This document shows positions 1 through 9,743 of a stretch of DNA of 37,876 bases, piece after piece. The position numbers and the translations under genes were made by a program. The stretch covers positions 1-37,876 of the forward strand of contig JAJRSX010000193.1 in assembly GCA_024278555.1 (NCBI GenBank). The letters are read 5' to 3'. This DNA comes from a bacterium. Lineage in GTDB: Bacteria; CG2-30-53-67; CG2-30-70-394. Each line of letters starts with the position of its first letter. Positions within the stretch are counted from its first letter, which is position 1. Below the pieces are notes generated by a model. It ran no database searches and had not been told where the DNA came from. It saw nothing but the letters and a program-made list of their open reading frames with translations.

Positions 1-361
1 ACGGCGTCGGGGCGGCGGCATCCAACAGGTGGGTACGCAGCTCGTTGACCATCTCCTCGTCGGTGAGGGCGGCGAGGACGCGCAGGCGGCGGAGGTAGGC
101 GAGGTCGACCGCCGGCAGGCCGGCCGGCTCGATGGTCGCCAGGTCCCACCCCGACCCCTTGATAAACAGGACCTCGCGCCGCTCCCCGAGGAGATCGACC
201 ACCTCCCCCTTGGCCGAGGTGTTGCCGCCGCCGTGCTGCACCAGGGTGGACTCCGCCCCGAGGAGCCGCGAGGTGTAGACCCGCAGGGCGAGGGTCTCCC
301 CGTGGTCGGCATAGCGTTCGAGATAGGCGCGGGCGTCGTCGTCGGACCAGTGGGATTCCAT
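1..361 (-). CDS. Bifunctional class II aldolase / short-chain dehydrogenase, N-terminal part
   Basis: Only the first 120 codons are in the window; the gene runs off the left edge. The protein starts MESHWSDDDARAYLERYA and contains TSRLLGAESTLVQHGGGNTS, then VLFIKGSGWDLATIEPAGLP. The HGGGNTS and KGSGWDL stretches are typical of the N-terminal aldolase half of proteins annotated as bifunctional aldolase/short-chain dehydrogenase (rhamnulose-phosphate aldolase/alcohol dehydrogenase type). In that family the aldolase cleaves a sugar phosphate and a C-terminal Rossmann domain reduces or oxidises the product. The metal-binding histidines and the dehydrogenase half lie outside the window, so the substrate cannot be judged. 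The ATG at 361 is the natural start because the conserved N-terminus begins there. Confidence 0.85.
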   Translation of the reverse strand, partial: MESHWSDDDARAYLERYADHGETLALRVYTSRLLGAESTLVQHGGGNTSAKGEVVDLLGERREVLFIKGSGWDLATIEPAGLPAVDLAYLRRLRVLAALTDEEMVNELRTHLLDAAAPTP

Positions 362-786
362 GGCGGCGCTTTGTAGCGGGGAGACGGACGGGTGTCCACC
401 GCCGGGGTGTCGCAATGCCCCGCCCGGAGCACCCGTGCGCCTTGCAGGCGAGGGCGTCGCACGGCGGTGCGGGGAGGCAGAGGGGGAGGAAGAAAGGAAG
501 GCGTGGCGCCGTCCACGCTTCGAGCAGAAATGGGGGTCCGGGTTGCTCGTTCAAGCCAACGGGAGCCCCCTACTTCGATGCCATTGCGTGGGTTCCGTGG
601 CAAAAAAAACACCTTCCGGGCGGTGGCGCACGGATTGGCGGCACCTGAGACGTCAGACCGGAGGAACCATCATTCGCGTCCATTCGCGACTCGATCTATG
701 AATCTGGCCCTTCGGGCGCAATCTGCTAGGCTCCGCCATCGTTTGCGGCGGAGGGGGCCGTACCGCTGCCATTGGGAGAGTTGCCC
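362..786. other. Divergent spacer, no gene recognised
   Basis: This 425-bp gap lies between the leftward aldolase gene and the rightward glycosyltransferase. Short open frames here have no recognisable protein signature. I see a run of eight A at about 602-609, a CATTCGCG direct repeat near 672-688, and no convincing -35/-10 pair. It presumably holds divergent promoters. Unlike most spacers in the window it shows no obvious inverted-repeat element. Confidence 0.5.
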
Positions 787-1515
787 GTGAGCCAGGATCC
801 GCGTTATTCGATCGTCATCCCCGCGTTCAACGAGGAGGGTAATGTCGAGCCCCTCACCCGCGAGGTGGCGGAGGTGATGGAGGAGGTGGGGGAACCGTAC
901 GAGATCCTCTGGGTCGACGACGGCTCGCGCGACGCCACCGCTGCCCGCGTTCGGGAGGTGGCCGGAGCCGGCATCACCCCGACCGGCGAGGTCATCCTGA
1001 TCCAGGTGGGGTGCCAGTCGGGACAGCCCTCCGCCATGGACCTGGGGCTGCGCAGCGCCCGCGGCGAGGTGATCCTCACCATGGACGCCGACCGACAGAA
1101 CGACCCGCGCGATATCCCCAAGCTGCTCACCGCGATCGACGGCTATGACGTTGCGGTGGGGTGGCGCCAGGGGCGCCAGGACACGGAGGTGAAAAAGATC
1201 ACCTCGAAGATCGCCAACGGAATCCGCATCGCGGTCACCCACGACACGATCCACGACACCGGCTGCTCTCTGAAGGCGTTTCGCCGGCCGGTAATCGAGA
1301 GCATCAAGCTCTTCCACGGGATGCACCGCTTCCTCTCGACCCTGGCGAAGATGGAGGGGTTCCGGGTGGTGGAGGTGCCGGTCTCGCACCGGCCGCGGGT
1401 GGCGGGCACCTCCAAGTACTCCACCTTCAACCGCCTCATCGGGCCGCTCCTCGACCTCTTGGCGGTGCGCTGGATGCAGTCGCGCTCCCTCTACCGACGG
1501 CGCCACGGCGGATGA
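787..1515 (+). CDS. Family 2 glycosyltransferase, polyprenyl-phosphate sugar transferase type
   Basis: A GT-A fold glycosyltransferase of about 242 residues. Visible landmarks are YSIVIPAFNEEGNV at the N-terminus, the nucleotide-sugar motif WVDDGSRD, the metal-binding TMDADRQNDP, and the late HGMHRFL...RPRVAGTSKY block found in DPM1/ArnC/GtrB-like enzymes. These move a sugar from a nucleotide donor to dolichyl or undecaprenyl phosphate at the cytoplasmic face. The protein ends soon after the catalytic domain, so the C-terminal membrane helices of GtrB-type enzymes are absent. I chose GTG 787 because GGGAGAG at 774-780 sits six bases upstream; TTG 772 and 781 are in-frame alternatives. The stop overlaps the next start (ATGA), so the genes are co-translated. 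The GT39 enzyme at 2445 could use its lipid-linked product. Confidence 0.87.
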   Translation: MSQDPRYSIVIPAFNEEGNVEPLTREVAEVMEEVGEPYEILWVDDGSRDATAARVREVAGAGITPTGEVILIQVGCQSGQPSAMDLGLRSARGEVILTMDADRQNDPRDIPKLLTAIDGYDVAVGWRQGRQDTEVKKITSKIANGIRIAVTHDTIHDTGCSLKAFRRPVIESIKLFHGMHRFLSTLAKMEGFRVVEVPVSHRPRVAGTSKYSTFNRLIGPLLDLLAVRWMQSRSLYRRRHGG

Positions 1516-2306
1516 TGGGTCGGCGGATTGGGTGGATCGCGGCCTGTCTGTGGCTCGCGAGCTCGCCGGCGGCGGCGGACCTCCTCGGGCAGGTGTCCGG
1601 GGTGCGCGACGCCCGGCCCCTGCCGGCGGCCACAGTGGAGGCGGCGGCATGGGGGGAGTGGGTGAGCGGCGAGGGGCGCGAATTCTACGAGAACAACCAG
1701 GACCGCCTCTCCACCCCGTGGCTCTACGCGGCCTACGCGGTGAGCGACCGGGCCAGCATCGACGCGGCGTGGGACTACCGCTTCGTCAACGACGAGCACA
1801 CCGGCCGGGCAAACGGCCCGGGCGACCTGCGCCTGGCGGTGCAGGTCGCCCTGCAGCCGGCCGCCTGGCACACCACCGACCTTGCGGCGCGGGTGGGGGT
1901 GAAGCTCCCCAACGCCGATGAGACCGTCGGCCTCGGGACCAACGAGACCGATACCGCCTTCACCCTGCTCCTCGCCACCCGTCTCGGGGGCCGTTGGCAC
2001 CTCCTCGCCCACGCCGGCCTGGAGATCCTCGGCGACCCGCGCGAGGGGGCGGTGCAAGACGACCTCCTGGGCGCCGCGATCGGCATCGAGGGGCGGCTCG
2101 GCGCCTGGGTGACCCGCTTCGGGGTGGCGGCGCGGGAGGCGAGCAACAACGGCAACGACACCATCCGCGTCACCGGCGCCCTCCTCCACCCCCTGGGCGA
2201 CCACCTCGCCCTCATCGTCGGCGGCCAGACCGCCCTCGGGGGGCTGGCCGCCGACTGGGGGGGCTCGATGGGGCTCGCCTGGCACAGTCGGGGGATCACG
2301 TGGTGA
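1512..2306 (+). CDS. Predicted outer-membrane beta-barrel protein
   Basis: The 264-residue product starts MMGRRIGWIAACLWLASSPAAA, a clear signal peptide. The mature part is a series of short amphipathic, aromatic- and glycine-rich strands (for example STPWLYAAYAVSDRASIDAAWDY and later LLAHAGLEILGDP), and the chain ends ...GLAWHSRGITW with a terminal aromatic residue as in many barrel proteins. The pattern resembles MetA/phenol-degradation-type outer-membrane transporters, but I see no diagnostic motif, so the substrate is unknown. It overlaps the upstream glycosyltransferase by four bases (ATGA) and lies before a GT39 glycosyltransferase, which suggests a role with an envelope glycoconjugate. 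ATG 1515 is an equally possible start. Confidence 0.7.
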   Translation: MMGRRIGWIAACLWLASSPAAADLLGQVSGVRDARPLPAATVEAAAWGEWVSGEGREFYENNQDRLSTPWLYAAYAVSDRASIDAAWDYRFVNDEHTGRANGPGDLRLAVQVALQPAAWHTTDLAARVGVKLPNADETVGLGTNETDTAFTLLLATRLGGRWHLLAHAGLEILGDPREGAVQDDLLGAAIGIEGRLGAWVTRFGVAAREASNNGNDTIRVTGALLHPLGDHLALIVGGQTALGGLAADWGGSMGLAWHSRGITW

Positions 2307-2444
2307 GGGGGGTGGGCGGCCTTGCGGGATGAGGGATGGCGCCGGTCTACGGCCGGCGAAGAGGACCTTTCAGATGAAGCTCGCCCCCACATAGGTGGCG
2401 GCCCGCAGGGCCGCCCTTCCCCCATCCCTTACCCCCTGACCACC
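2307..2444. repeat. G-rich / palindrome spacer element ahead of GT39 gene
   Basis: The left edge reads GGGATGAGGGATGG followed by the palindrome CGCCGGTCTACGGCCGGCG. The right edge has GGCGGCCCGCAGGGCCGCC followed by CCCATCCCTTACCCC, roughly the reverse complement of the left edge. The same order (G-rich arm, palindrome, spacer, palindrome, C-rich arm) recurs at 26940-27129. Both sit just before a start codon that has no recognisable Shine-Dalgarno sequence. Confidence 0.55.
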
Positions 2445-4127
2445 ATGTCCACTCCCACCGCCCAGGCCGCCGGTCGCCGCCTCGATGTCGTACTCGCCGT
2501 GGCGGCAATGGCCCTGGTCGCCCTGCTCTTCTTCCGCCTCGGCGCCCACCCGCTGATGGAGACCTCCGACGCACGTTACGCGGAGATCAGCTGGGAGATG
2601 GTCCACACCGGCGACTGGCTCACCCCGCGGATGAACTTCGCCCTCCACCTCGACAAGCCGCCCCTGGCCTACTGGCTCGGGGCGGTGGGGCTGAAGCTCC
2701 TGGGCCACTCGGAGGTCGCGGTCCGCGCCCCCCTGGCGGTGGCGGCGGCGCTCTGCCTCGGCCTCGTCTTTGCCACCGGCCGCCGGCTCTTCGGTCTCCG
2801 TGCGGCGCTCCTCGCAGTTCTGATCCTCGGCACCGCCCCCCTCTTCCTCTTCATGGGGCGGCTCTTTACCACCGACCTCTACCTCTGCCTCTTCGTGGTC
2901 GCCGCCTATGCCTGCTTCCTGCGCGGCTACGCGGTAGAAGGGCCTCCGCTCCTCTGGCGCCTGGGGTTCGGGATCGCCCTCGGCCTCGGCTTCCTCACCA
3001 AGGGGCCGGTGGTCCTCCTGCATACGGTGGCGCCGATCTGCCTCTTCCACTTTGTCTGGGGAGAGCGCGGGCGGCTCGCCCCCTTCTTCTCGCCGCTGAT
3101 CATCGCCGCCTTCGTGGCGGTGGTGGCGCCGTGGTTCATCGCCGTGGGGCTCGCCCACCCGGAGGTGTGGGACTTCTACCTCCACCACGAGCTGGTGGCG
3201 CGGGTGAGCGGCAACGCCCTGAACCGGCGCCAGCCCTTCTACTATTTTGTCCCGATCCTCCTGGCCGGCCTGGCCCCGTGGTCTCTCTGGCTGCCGTGGC
3301 TGGCCGGCGGCGCGGCTCGGGAGGTCTCGTGGAGCCGCCTGCCGCTCCCCTGGGTCAACCGGCTGCTTGCCTGCTGGCTCCTGCTCCCCTTCCTCGTCCT
3401 GTCGCTGGTGCGCTCAAAGCTTCCCGCCTACATCCTGCCGCTCCTCCCCGCCGCCGCCCTGTGGGGCGGCGCCTGCGTCGGACCGTGGCTGGCGACGCGA
3501 CCACGGCGTGTGCCGCGGGTGGTGCCGATCCTCCTCCTGGTGGTGGCGGTGGCCCTGGCGGTGGCCGGGGTGGTCGCCTACCGCGACCACATCGACGAGT
3601 GGACCGTGGCGCCCATGGCACCGGTAGCGGTCTGCTTCTGGCTCGCCATCGCCGCGATAGTCGCCATCGCCGTAGCGGTACGCGGGCGCCGGCGCCACGC
3701 CACCCTGGCCGCGATCTTCCTGTTTGCCCTTTGCTTCGACCTCCTCGGCATCTACCACCTCCCCAACACCAAGCCGCGCTACCGCTTCCACCGCCTGGCC
3801 CACGAGCTTGCCGGCCGCCTCGTCCCGGACGACGTGGTCCTTACCTACAGCCGCTACCTCCGCGGCCTCCCCTTCTACCTGGAACGGCCGGTGACGATCG
3901 CCCGCTACCCCAACTGGGAACACCCCCTGGAACCGGACCCGACTCTCGGCGGCCGCCACCTGGAGACGGAGGAGCAGATCGCCGCCCTGTTTCACCGGGG
4001 AGGGCGGACCTGGGTCATCGTCGAGGCCCGCGCCCTACCCGCCCTCCAACGGGAGGCCGGGGTGCCCCTCTACGAGTGGGGCCGCCAGGCCCAGTACCGC
4101 CTCCTGTGCACCGAGCCACCCGGATAG
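2445..4127 (+). CDS. Family 39 (ArnT/PMT-like) glycosyltransferase
   Basis: A polytopic membrane protein of 560 residues, mostly hydrophobic helices. The first periplasmic loop carries ETSDARYAEISWEMVHTGDW, then LDKPPLAYWLGAVGLKLLG, the signature of GT-C enzymes of the PMT/ArnT family, in which the acidic residues of the first loop are catalytic. ArnT moves aminoarabinose from undecaprenyl phosphate to lipid A; related enzymes transfer other sugars to glycans or proteins, so the acceptor is open. The soluble C-terminal part follows the last helix at roughly residue 455. I chose ATG 2445 (MSTPTAQAAGRRLDV) because the in-frame stretch before it (from 2322) is repeat-derived. No Shine-Dalgarno is visible. 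The GT2 gene at 787 probably makes its lipid-linked donor. Confidence 0.85.
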   Translation: MSTPTAQAAGRRLDVVLAVAAMALVALLFFRLGAHPLMETSDARYAEISWEMVHTGDWLTPRMNFALHLDKPPLAYWLGAVGLKLLGHSEVAVRAPLAVAAALCLGLVFATGRRLFGLRAALLAVLILGTAPLFLFMGRLFTTDLYLCLFVVAAYACFLRGYAVEGPPLLWRLGFGIALGLGFLTKGPVVLLHTVAPICLFHFVWGERGRLAPFFSPLIIAAFVAVVAPWFIAVGLAHPEVWDFYLHHELVARVSGNALNRRQPFYYFVPILLAGLAPWSLWLPWLAGGAAREVSWSRLPLPWVNRLLACWLLLPFLVLSLVRSKLPAYILPLLPAAALWGGACVGPWLATRPRRVPRVVPILLLVVAVALAVAGVVAYRDHIDEWTVAPMAPVAVCFWLAIAAIVAIAVAVRGRRRHATLAAIFLFALCFDLLGIYHLPNTKPRYRFHRLAHELAGRLVPDDVVLTYSRYLRGLPFYLERPVTIARYPNWEHPLEPDPTLGGRHLETEEQIAALFHRGGRTWVIVEARALPALQREAGVPLYEWGRQAQYRLLCTEPPG

Positions 4128-4210
4128 CGGCTCGCGTCGGGGTGCGGTGATGCAACGGCTTCCCGGTTCGCGGGGAGGAGGCGGCTCAAAGCGGCGCTCC
4201 CGGCCCCATT

Positions 4211-4244
4211 GAGATCGGGCTTGAGATCGGGCTTGAGATCGGGG
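4211..4244. repeat. 12-bp tandem repeat, 2.8 units
   Basis: GAGATCGGGCTT occurs at 4211-4222 and 4223-4234, with a partial third unit GAGATCGGGG at 4235-4244. It lies between the convergent GT39 gene and the NtrC regulator. Confidence 0.85.
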
Positions 4245-4250
4245 GGCTGG

Positions 4251-4283
4251 CCGCGACCGCGCGGTCGGGAGCATGGTCCCCTC

Positions 4284-4287
<4 letters not shown>
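4251..4287 (-). repeat. REP palindrome overlapping the ntrC-type stop codon
   Basis: Read on the minus strand it begins GTAGGAGGGGACCATGCTCC and continues into the palindrome CGACCGCGCGGTCG. The GTAG tetranucleotide before a hairpin is the hallmark of REPs recognised by REP-associated tyrosine transposases. The TAG of GTAG is the stop codon of the regulator gene. It is a diverged relative of the REP units at 20606-20728. Confidence 0.65.
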
Positions 4288-5669
<1,382 letters not shown>

Positions 5670-6157
5670 GGCGGGGCAGTTTGGCAAGCTCACCGTGAGA
5701 TGACGAGGGGGAGCCCGCGCCCCCAGAACCGTCGGTCCCATCTGCCCTCCGGACAAAACCACGCAGGGCACGAAGGGGAGCAGCGGCCGGATCAGCTCCG
5801 AGGAGGCCGATCAACCCCACCGCCGGCGGGGAAGACGGCCGGCAGGGAGGCGGATGAAAAGGGCCTTCAGTTCGCCCGCAGAGTCTGCTCGTCGAGGCAC
5901 GGTGTACGGGATGAGTGCGTGTTGCCATTGGAGTTCTCTGTCCTCTGTGTCTCTATGGTGAGCTCCGCCCCTCCCGGCCCTCACGGTGCCTTGGCGTACC
6001 GCCGGTTACGCCCGCCCCCGGTCCCCCACACCCCTCTGCGTCTCCCGCCCCTCCGCGCCTCTGCGTTAATAACTCCCACTCGGCACGACCCCCCGGCCCA
6101 CCACCATCGACGCCATCCCCCCCGCCCAGCCTCCCCCTCTCTACCTTCTACCTCCTC
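5670..6157. repeat. Repeat-filled spacer between kinase and regulator genes
   Basis: No gene is recognised in these 488 bp. Near 5751-5780 is ACCACGCAGGGCACGAAGGGG, a left arm of the CAC-type. At about 5934-5965 is the opposite arm, GGAGTTCTCTGTCCTCTGTG continuing TCTCTATGGTGA, almost identical to the right arm of the 185-bp element seen at 18770. Here the two arms do not match each other, so this looks like a decayed or recombined copy. A second CTCTGCG/CTCCGCG tract ending CTCTGCGTTAA lies near 6036-6068. The right end (about 6136-6160) is a TCTACCTTCTACCTCCTCCTAC heptamer-type tract that touches the kinase stop codon. Confidence 0.65.
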
Positions 6158-7864
6158 CTACCGGACCGTCGCGGATCCCACGGGGTTCAGCGGCAGGCGG
6201 ACCTCGAAGGTGGTACGGCCGGGGCGGCTCTCCACGAGGCGCACGGTGCCGCCGTGATCACGGCTGATGCGGTAGGCGATGGCCAGCCCCAGGCCGGTCC
6301 CCTCCCGCCCCTTGGTGGTGACGAACGGCTCAAAGAGGTGCGCCCGCACCTCCTTGTCGATCCCCGGGCCATTGTCGGTCACGGTAATCTCGATCTCCCC
6401 TTCGTCCACCCCGGCGGTGACCGCCACCTCACCCCCCTCGCCGGCCGCCTCGCGGCCGTTGCGAATGAGGTTGACGAGCATCCGGGTGAGGGAGTTGGCA
6501 TCACCGAAGATGGCCGGCAGGGCCCCGGCCACCCGCAGGTCGACCCCCTCGCCCGCCTGCGCCACCGCCTGCCGCACCACCTCGCCCACGTTCACCGCCT
6601 CGGAGGCCGGGGCCTCGCTGTGGGCGAAGTCGAGGAGTCGCCTGACCAACCCCTGGACGTAGGTGGCGGAGTCGAGGATGAGGGCGAGCTGCGCCGCCTC
6701 GCGACTCTCCTCAGGGCTATTGCGGTGCAGCCGCCGGGCGAGATTGGCCACGGTGGTGGCGGGGGTGGCGAGGTCGTGGGCCATCTCCGCCGCCACCCGG
6801 CCGATGGCGGTGAGCCGCTCCTGCTGCACCAAGGTGGCCTGCGCCTCTGCGAGGCGGTGGAGCATCCGGTTGAAGGTGGCGGCAAGGTGGCCGATCTCAT
6901 CCGGCCCCTCCGCAGGCAGGGGAACATCGAGCTTGCCGCTCGACTCGATCACCTCGGCAGCCCGGGTGACCTCCTCCAGGGGACGGGCGAGGCCGCGCGC
7001 CAGGAAGGCGGCGAGCAGCAGCGCCACCCCCACCGCGCCGCCGCCCACGAGCTTCAACAAGAGGCTGGTGCGCGCCATCGGCGCGAGGGCTGTCCGCCTC
7101 GCCTCGCGCAGGGTGAGGACCCAACCGAAGCCGGGAAAATCGCGGTAGCCGCGCGACCGCGCCTCGCCGATGACCTCGCCGGTAAAGCCGTCGACCCGCG
7201 ACACCTGGCCCCCCTCCGCCAGGGGCGGCACCACCCCCTCACCCGACCGGATGGCGATCCGCACCGGGTGGCCGAGCTTGACGAGACGACCATTGACGCC
7301 GTCGAGGAGGGCGGCGATGGCGGCCGTGTCGACCCGCGCCACCAGCACCCCGATAAACCCGTTGGTGGCCGAGCCGGCGTGGCCGGGGATCGGCGCCGCG
7401 AAGAGCACCTCCGGGAGGCCGCCGGCCGCCGGGATGTCGGCATGCAGGTAGGCTGCCTCGCCCCCGGCGATCGCCCGGAACCACGGGGTCGCCGTCTCCC
7501 GACGGCCGACCCCGGGGACCGAGTCGGCCACCAGGTTGCCCTCTTTGTCGAGGCAGTAGAGGGCCGAGTAGACCCCGTAGTCGGCGCGCAGGCCGTGGAG
7601 GGTCTGGGCGATGCGCCGGTCGAGATCGTCCACCACCACGTCACCCATCACCTCCAGGCGCGCCCACGAGACCACGTTGCGATACCGCTCGAAGAGAAAG
7701 CGGTCGAGGCGGTCGAGGGTATCGGCCGCGATGGAGGCGTGGCTCTCCCCCGCCTCAGCCAAGACGTGCCGCCGCTCGACGCCGTACTCTACCGCCACCA
7801 GGACCAGGAGGGGCAGGAGGGAGACCGCCACCACGGTGAGGGTGATCCGCCGGCGCAGGGTCAC
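6158..7864 (-). CDS. Sensor histidine kinase with periplasmic Cache-like domain
   Basis: A 568-residue membrane kinase. A first transmembrane helix (about 8-26) is followed by a periplasmic region of about 240 residues with Cache-like features (YSALYCLDKEGNLVADSVPG), then a second helix (about 268-290), HAMP and coiled coil. The H-box is EMAHDLATPATTVANL with His363, followed by the N-box NLIRNGREA, the G1 box DNGPGIDKE and the G2 box GTGLGLAI. It should phosphorylate the NtrC-type regulator encoded next downstream. The GTG start overlaps the stop of the PstS-like gene (GTGA), which suggests that the binding protein helps the sensor to detect its ligand. The stop codon TAG lies in GTAGGAGGAGGTAG, a repeat end. 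Confidence 0.92.
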   Translation of the reverse strand: MTLRRRITLTVVAVSLLPLLVLVAVEYGVERRHVLAEAGESHASIAADTLDRLDRFLFERYRNVVSWARLEVMGDVVVDDLDRRIAQTLHGLRADYGVYSALYCLDKEGNLVADSVPGVGRRETATPWFRAIAGGEAAYLHADIPAAGGLPEVLFAAPIPGHAGSATNGFIGVLVARVDTAAIAALLDGVNGRLVKLGHPVRIAIRSGEGVVPPLAEGGQVSRVDGFTGEVIGEARSRGYRDFPGFGWVLTLREARRTALAPMARTSLLLKLVGGGAVGVALLLAAFLARGLARPLEEVTRAAEVIESSGKLDVPLPAEGPDEIGHLAATFNRMLHRLAEAQATLVQQERLTAIGRVAAEMAHDLATPATTVANLARRLHRNSPEESREAAQLALILDSATYVQGLVRRLLDFAHSEAPASEAVNVGEVVRQAVAQAGEGVDLRVAGALPAIFGDANSLTRMLVNLIRNGREAAGEGGEVAVTAGVDEGEIEITVTDNGPGIDKEVRAHLFEPFVTTKGREGTGLGLAIAYRISRDHGGTVRLVESRPGRTTFEVRLPLNPVGSATVR

Positions 7865-8316
7865 GGCACACTCCCCTCCACCGCCACCTCCACCGCCCCC
7901 GGGTGGGGAAGATCCACCGGCACATACCCGACGCTGCCCGCCACCCGGGCGACGAAGAGGGCGACGGCGCCATACGAGGCGAGCGCCCGGGGGGGGAAGC
8001 GGCCCTGGTAGTAGGCGCGCTGCCAGTGGTCGCGGACCGCATCGTCGCCCTCGGGAAAGAGCCAGCGGGCCACGGCCCGGCGCAGGGGCGAACGCGGCGG
8101 CCCGTTCACCGCCACCACCGCCCGGCCGCCCGGCCAGCGGGTGATGCGGCCGAGGTAGATGCGCCGCAGGGTGAGGGAGGTGATGCGCGCCGGCGCGTCA
8201 CCCGGATGGACGATCACCACAAAGGGACGCCCCGCCGCCGCCGGCGCCGCCTCCCCAAGGGGCGGCAAGAACACGGCGCAAAACGCCAGGAGGAGGAGGC
8301 CGGTAAGGCGTGCCAT
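7861..8316 (-). CDS. Short PstS-like periplasmic substrate-binding protein
   Basis: A secreted protein of 151 residues with a signal peptide (MARLTGLLLLAFCAVFLPPLGEA...). The mature part resembles the short proteins annotated as phosphate ABC transporter substrate-binding: TSLTLRRIYLGRITRWPGGR, then SPLRRAVARWLFP and GSVGYVPVDLP. It is much shorter than PstS (about 320 residues), and no transporter permease or ATPase gene is nearby. Its position between a porin and a sensor kinase, with a four-base overlap to the kinase, suggests a ligand-binding accessory to the sensor rather than a transport component. The ligand (phosphate or another oxyanion) is inferred from family only. No Shine-Dalgarno is visible before ATG 8316; the leader is a repeat element. 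Confidence 0.78.
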   Translation of the reverse strand: MARLTGLLLLAFCAVFLPPLGEAAPAAAGRPFVVIVHPGDAPARITSLTLRRIYLGRITRWPGGRAVVAVNGPPRSPLRRAVARWLFPEGDDAVRDHWQRAYYQGRFPPRALASYGAVALFVARVAGSVGYVPVDLPHPGAVEVAVEGSVP

Positions 8317-8326
8317 TAGAAGAGCT

Positions 8327-8492
8327 GCCTATCCCGTTAGCTCAGCAACACCGGGAGAATCTGGCAAAACAGGATCACGAAGACACGAAATCTTGAAAAC
8401 CACGAAAAAATTCCCTCAAGACTTTTCGTGTTTTCTTCCTTTCGTGTCTTCGTGTTCCCATTGGACCATCCACCTGAGCTAAGGGGATAGGC
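8327..8492. repeat. Nested inverted repeat inside the porin-sensor operon
   Basis: Outer arms are GCCTATCCCGTTAGCTCAG (8327-8345) and the reverse complement GCCTATCCCCTTAGCTCAG (8474-8492), with one mismatch in 19. Inside, 8372-8458 is a near-continuous hairpin: CACGAAGACACGAAA on the left pairs exactly with the right side, and further CACGAAAA blocks continue toward the centre. The arms follow the CAC-centred rhythm of the 185-bp element but with a different, AT-richer sequence. The element fills the gap between the porin stop and the binding-protein start. In RNA it would form a long stem able to stop, protect or cleave the operon transcript. Confidence 0.85.
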
Positions 8493-8495
8493 GTA

Positions 8496-9626
8496 TTAGA
8501 AGAAGGTCGCCACCGAGGCGAGGAAGGCGGCATCGGCGCCGTCGCGATCGCCCCCCCGGCGGAGTTGCACCTCGCCCTTGATCACCGTGGGGGGCAGGAG
8601 GTGCAGGGCCACCCCGGCGACGATGCGCCGCTCGGCGCGGCTCGCGCTGCGGTCGCGGAACCACTCGTAGCGGACCACCGGCGTGGCCCACCTCAGGGTC
8701 ACCGCACCCTGGAGGAAGCCACCCTCGCCGCTGCCCGCGCTGTCGACGCCGCGGGCACCGCTCACCACCCCCTCCCCCTTCACCTCGACCCGGCCGCACC
8801 GCCAGCGAAAGTCGACGCCGTAGTCGGTCTCGTGGGCGTCGTCGAACCGGTCGTCGGCGTCATCCAGCAACGACACGCCGATCCGCAGCGACGGCGTCGG
8901 CCGCACCGCCAGCCGTCCGCCGTACGCCTTCCGGTAGTTGGCGTCGTGGCGGTCCGGGTCGCGGCCGCGACCATTGGCGAGCCAGAGGCGGTAGTCCGCC
9001 TCCCAGCTCGCGTGAAAGAGGGTGCCGAGCATGAGCAGGCCGGTGGAGGCCTCCGGCACCACCTCCTCGACCACCAGGGGGCGCGAGGTGGTGAGCTGCA
9101 ACGGGTCGGCGTGGTTGACGATCCAGCTCCCGAAGGGGGTGAGGAACTTGCCGAAGCGAAGCTGCACCGCGTCGCTCGGGTGGTAATCGATGAGCGCCCG
9201 CTCGAGTCGCGCTCGGGCCACGTCCTCCGCCTCGCCGGTCGCCGGGTCGACCCTCCGCCGGTCGTGGAAGAACTCGAGCTCGCCGAAGACATTGAGCCGA
9301 TCGTTCAAGGGCGAGTTGAAGTAGAGGGAAAACTCCTCCTGGTCGAAGGTCGCCGGCGCCCCCTCATGGCGGGCGATCGCGGCGACCATGTACCCCTGGA
9401 GGCGGGTCGACGACCGGGGGGCGCCACCGCCCGCCTCCGACAGGGCAGCCTCGGGCGACGCCGCCTCCAGGCGCCGCTCCAGCTCATCGAGGCGCCTCTG
9501 CTGCTCCGCCACCGTGTGGCGCAGGGCGTCGACCTCCGTTGCCGCATCGGCGGCCGGAGCCGCCGCCGCCGGCAATGCGGTGACAAGGAGAACGAGGCAG
9601 ACCAGGGAGGAGAGCACGACGGCCAT
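8496..9626 (-). CDS. Outer-membrane porin with N-terminal coiled coil
   Basis: A 376-residue protein with a signal peptide (VLSSLVCLVLLVTALPAAAAP), a short coiled coil (about 32-55, VDALRHTVAEQQRRLDELER) and a long stretch of alternating amphipathic strands. The phrases FSLYFNSPLNDRLNVFGELE and LRFGKFLTPFGSWIVNHADP are typical of porins of the OprP/phosphate-selective or FmdC-like groups, and the chain ends SVATFF with the terminal Phe required for outer-membrane insertion. It is the first gene of the set porin, PstS-like protein, sensor kinase, NtrC regulator. This context supports uptake or sensing of a small anion, but the specificity is not visible in the sequence. Confidence 0.82.
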   Translation of the reverse strand: MAVVLSSLVCLVLLVTALPAAAAPAADAATEVDALRHTVAEQQRRLDELERRLEAASPEAALSEAGGGAPRSSTRLQGYMVAAIARHEGAPATFDQEEFSLYFNSPLNDRLNVFGELEFFHDRRRVDPATGEAEDVARARLERALIDYHPSDAVQLRFGKFLTPFGSWIVNHADPLQLTTSRPLVVEEVVPEASTGLLMLGTLFHASWEADYRLWLANGRGRDPDRHDANYRKAYGGRLAVRPTPSLRIGVSLLDDADDRFDDAHETDYGVDFRWRCGRVEVKGEGVVSGARGVDSAGSGEGGFLQGAVTLRWATPVVRYEWFRDRSASRAERRIVAGVALHLLPPTVIKGEVQLRRGGDRDGADAAFLASVATFF

Positions 9627-9657
9627 TCTTGCGGGGTCGTCTCGGATTGCAAGGGAG

Positions 9658-9696
9658 CAAGAAAAGGGGCGGGCCGGCCCGAGGGCCGACCCGCCC
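9658..9696 (-). terminator. Rho-independent terminator of the cytochrome gene
   Basis: On the minus strand GGGCGGGTCGGCC, loop CTCG, GGCCGGCCCGCCC forms a 13-bp stem with one G-U pair and is followed by CTTTTCTT. It lies 48 bp after the cytochrome stop and before the porin gene, so it separates the two transcription units. Confidence 0.82.
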
Positions 9697-9743
9697 GACT
9701 CACCCGCAGCAGGGGGGGGGCGCTGGCGGGTGAGATGGGGTGG

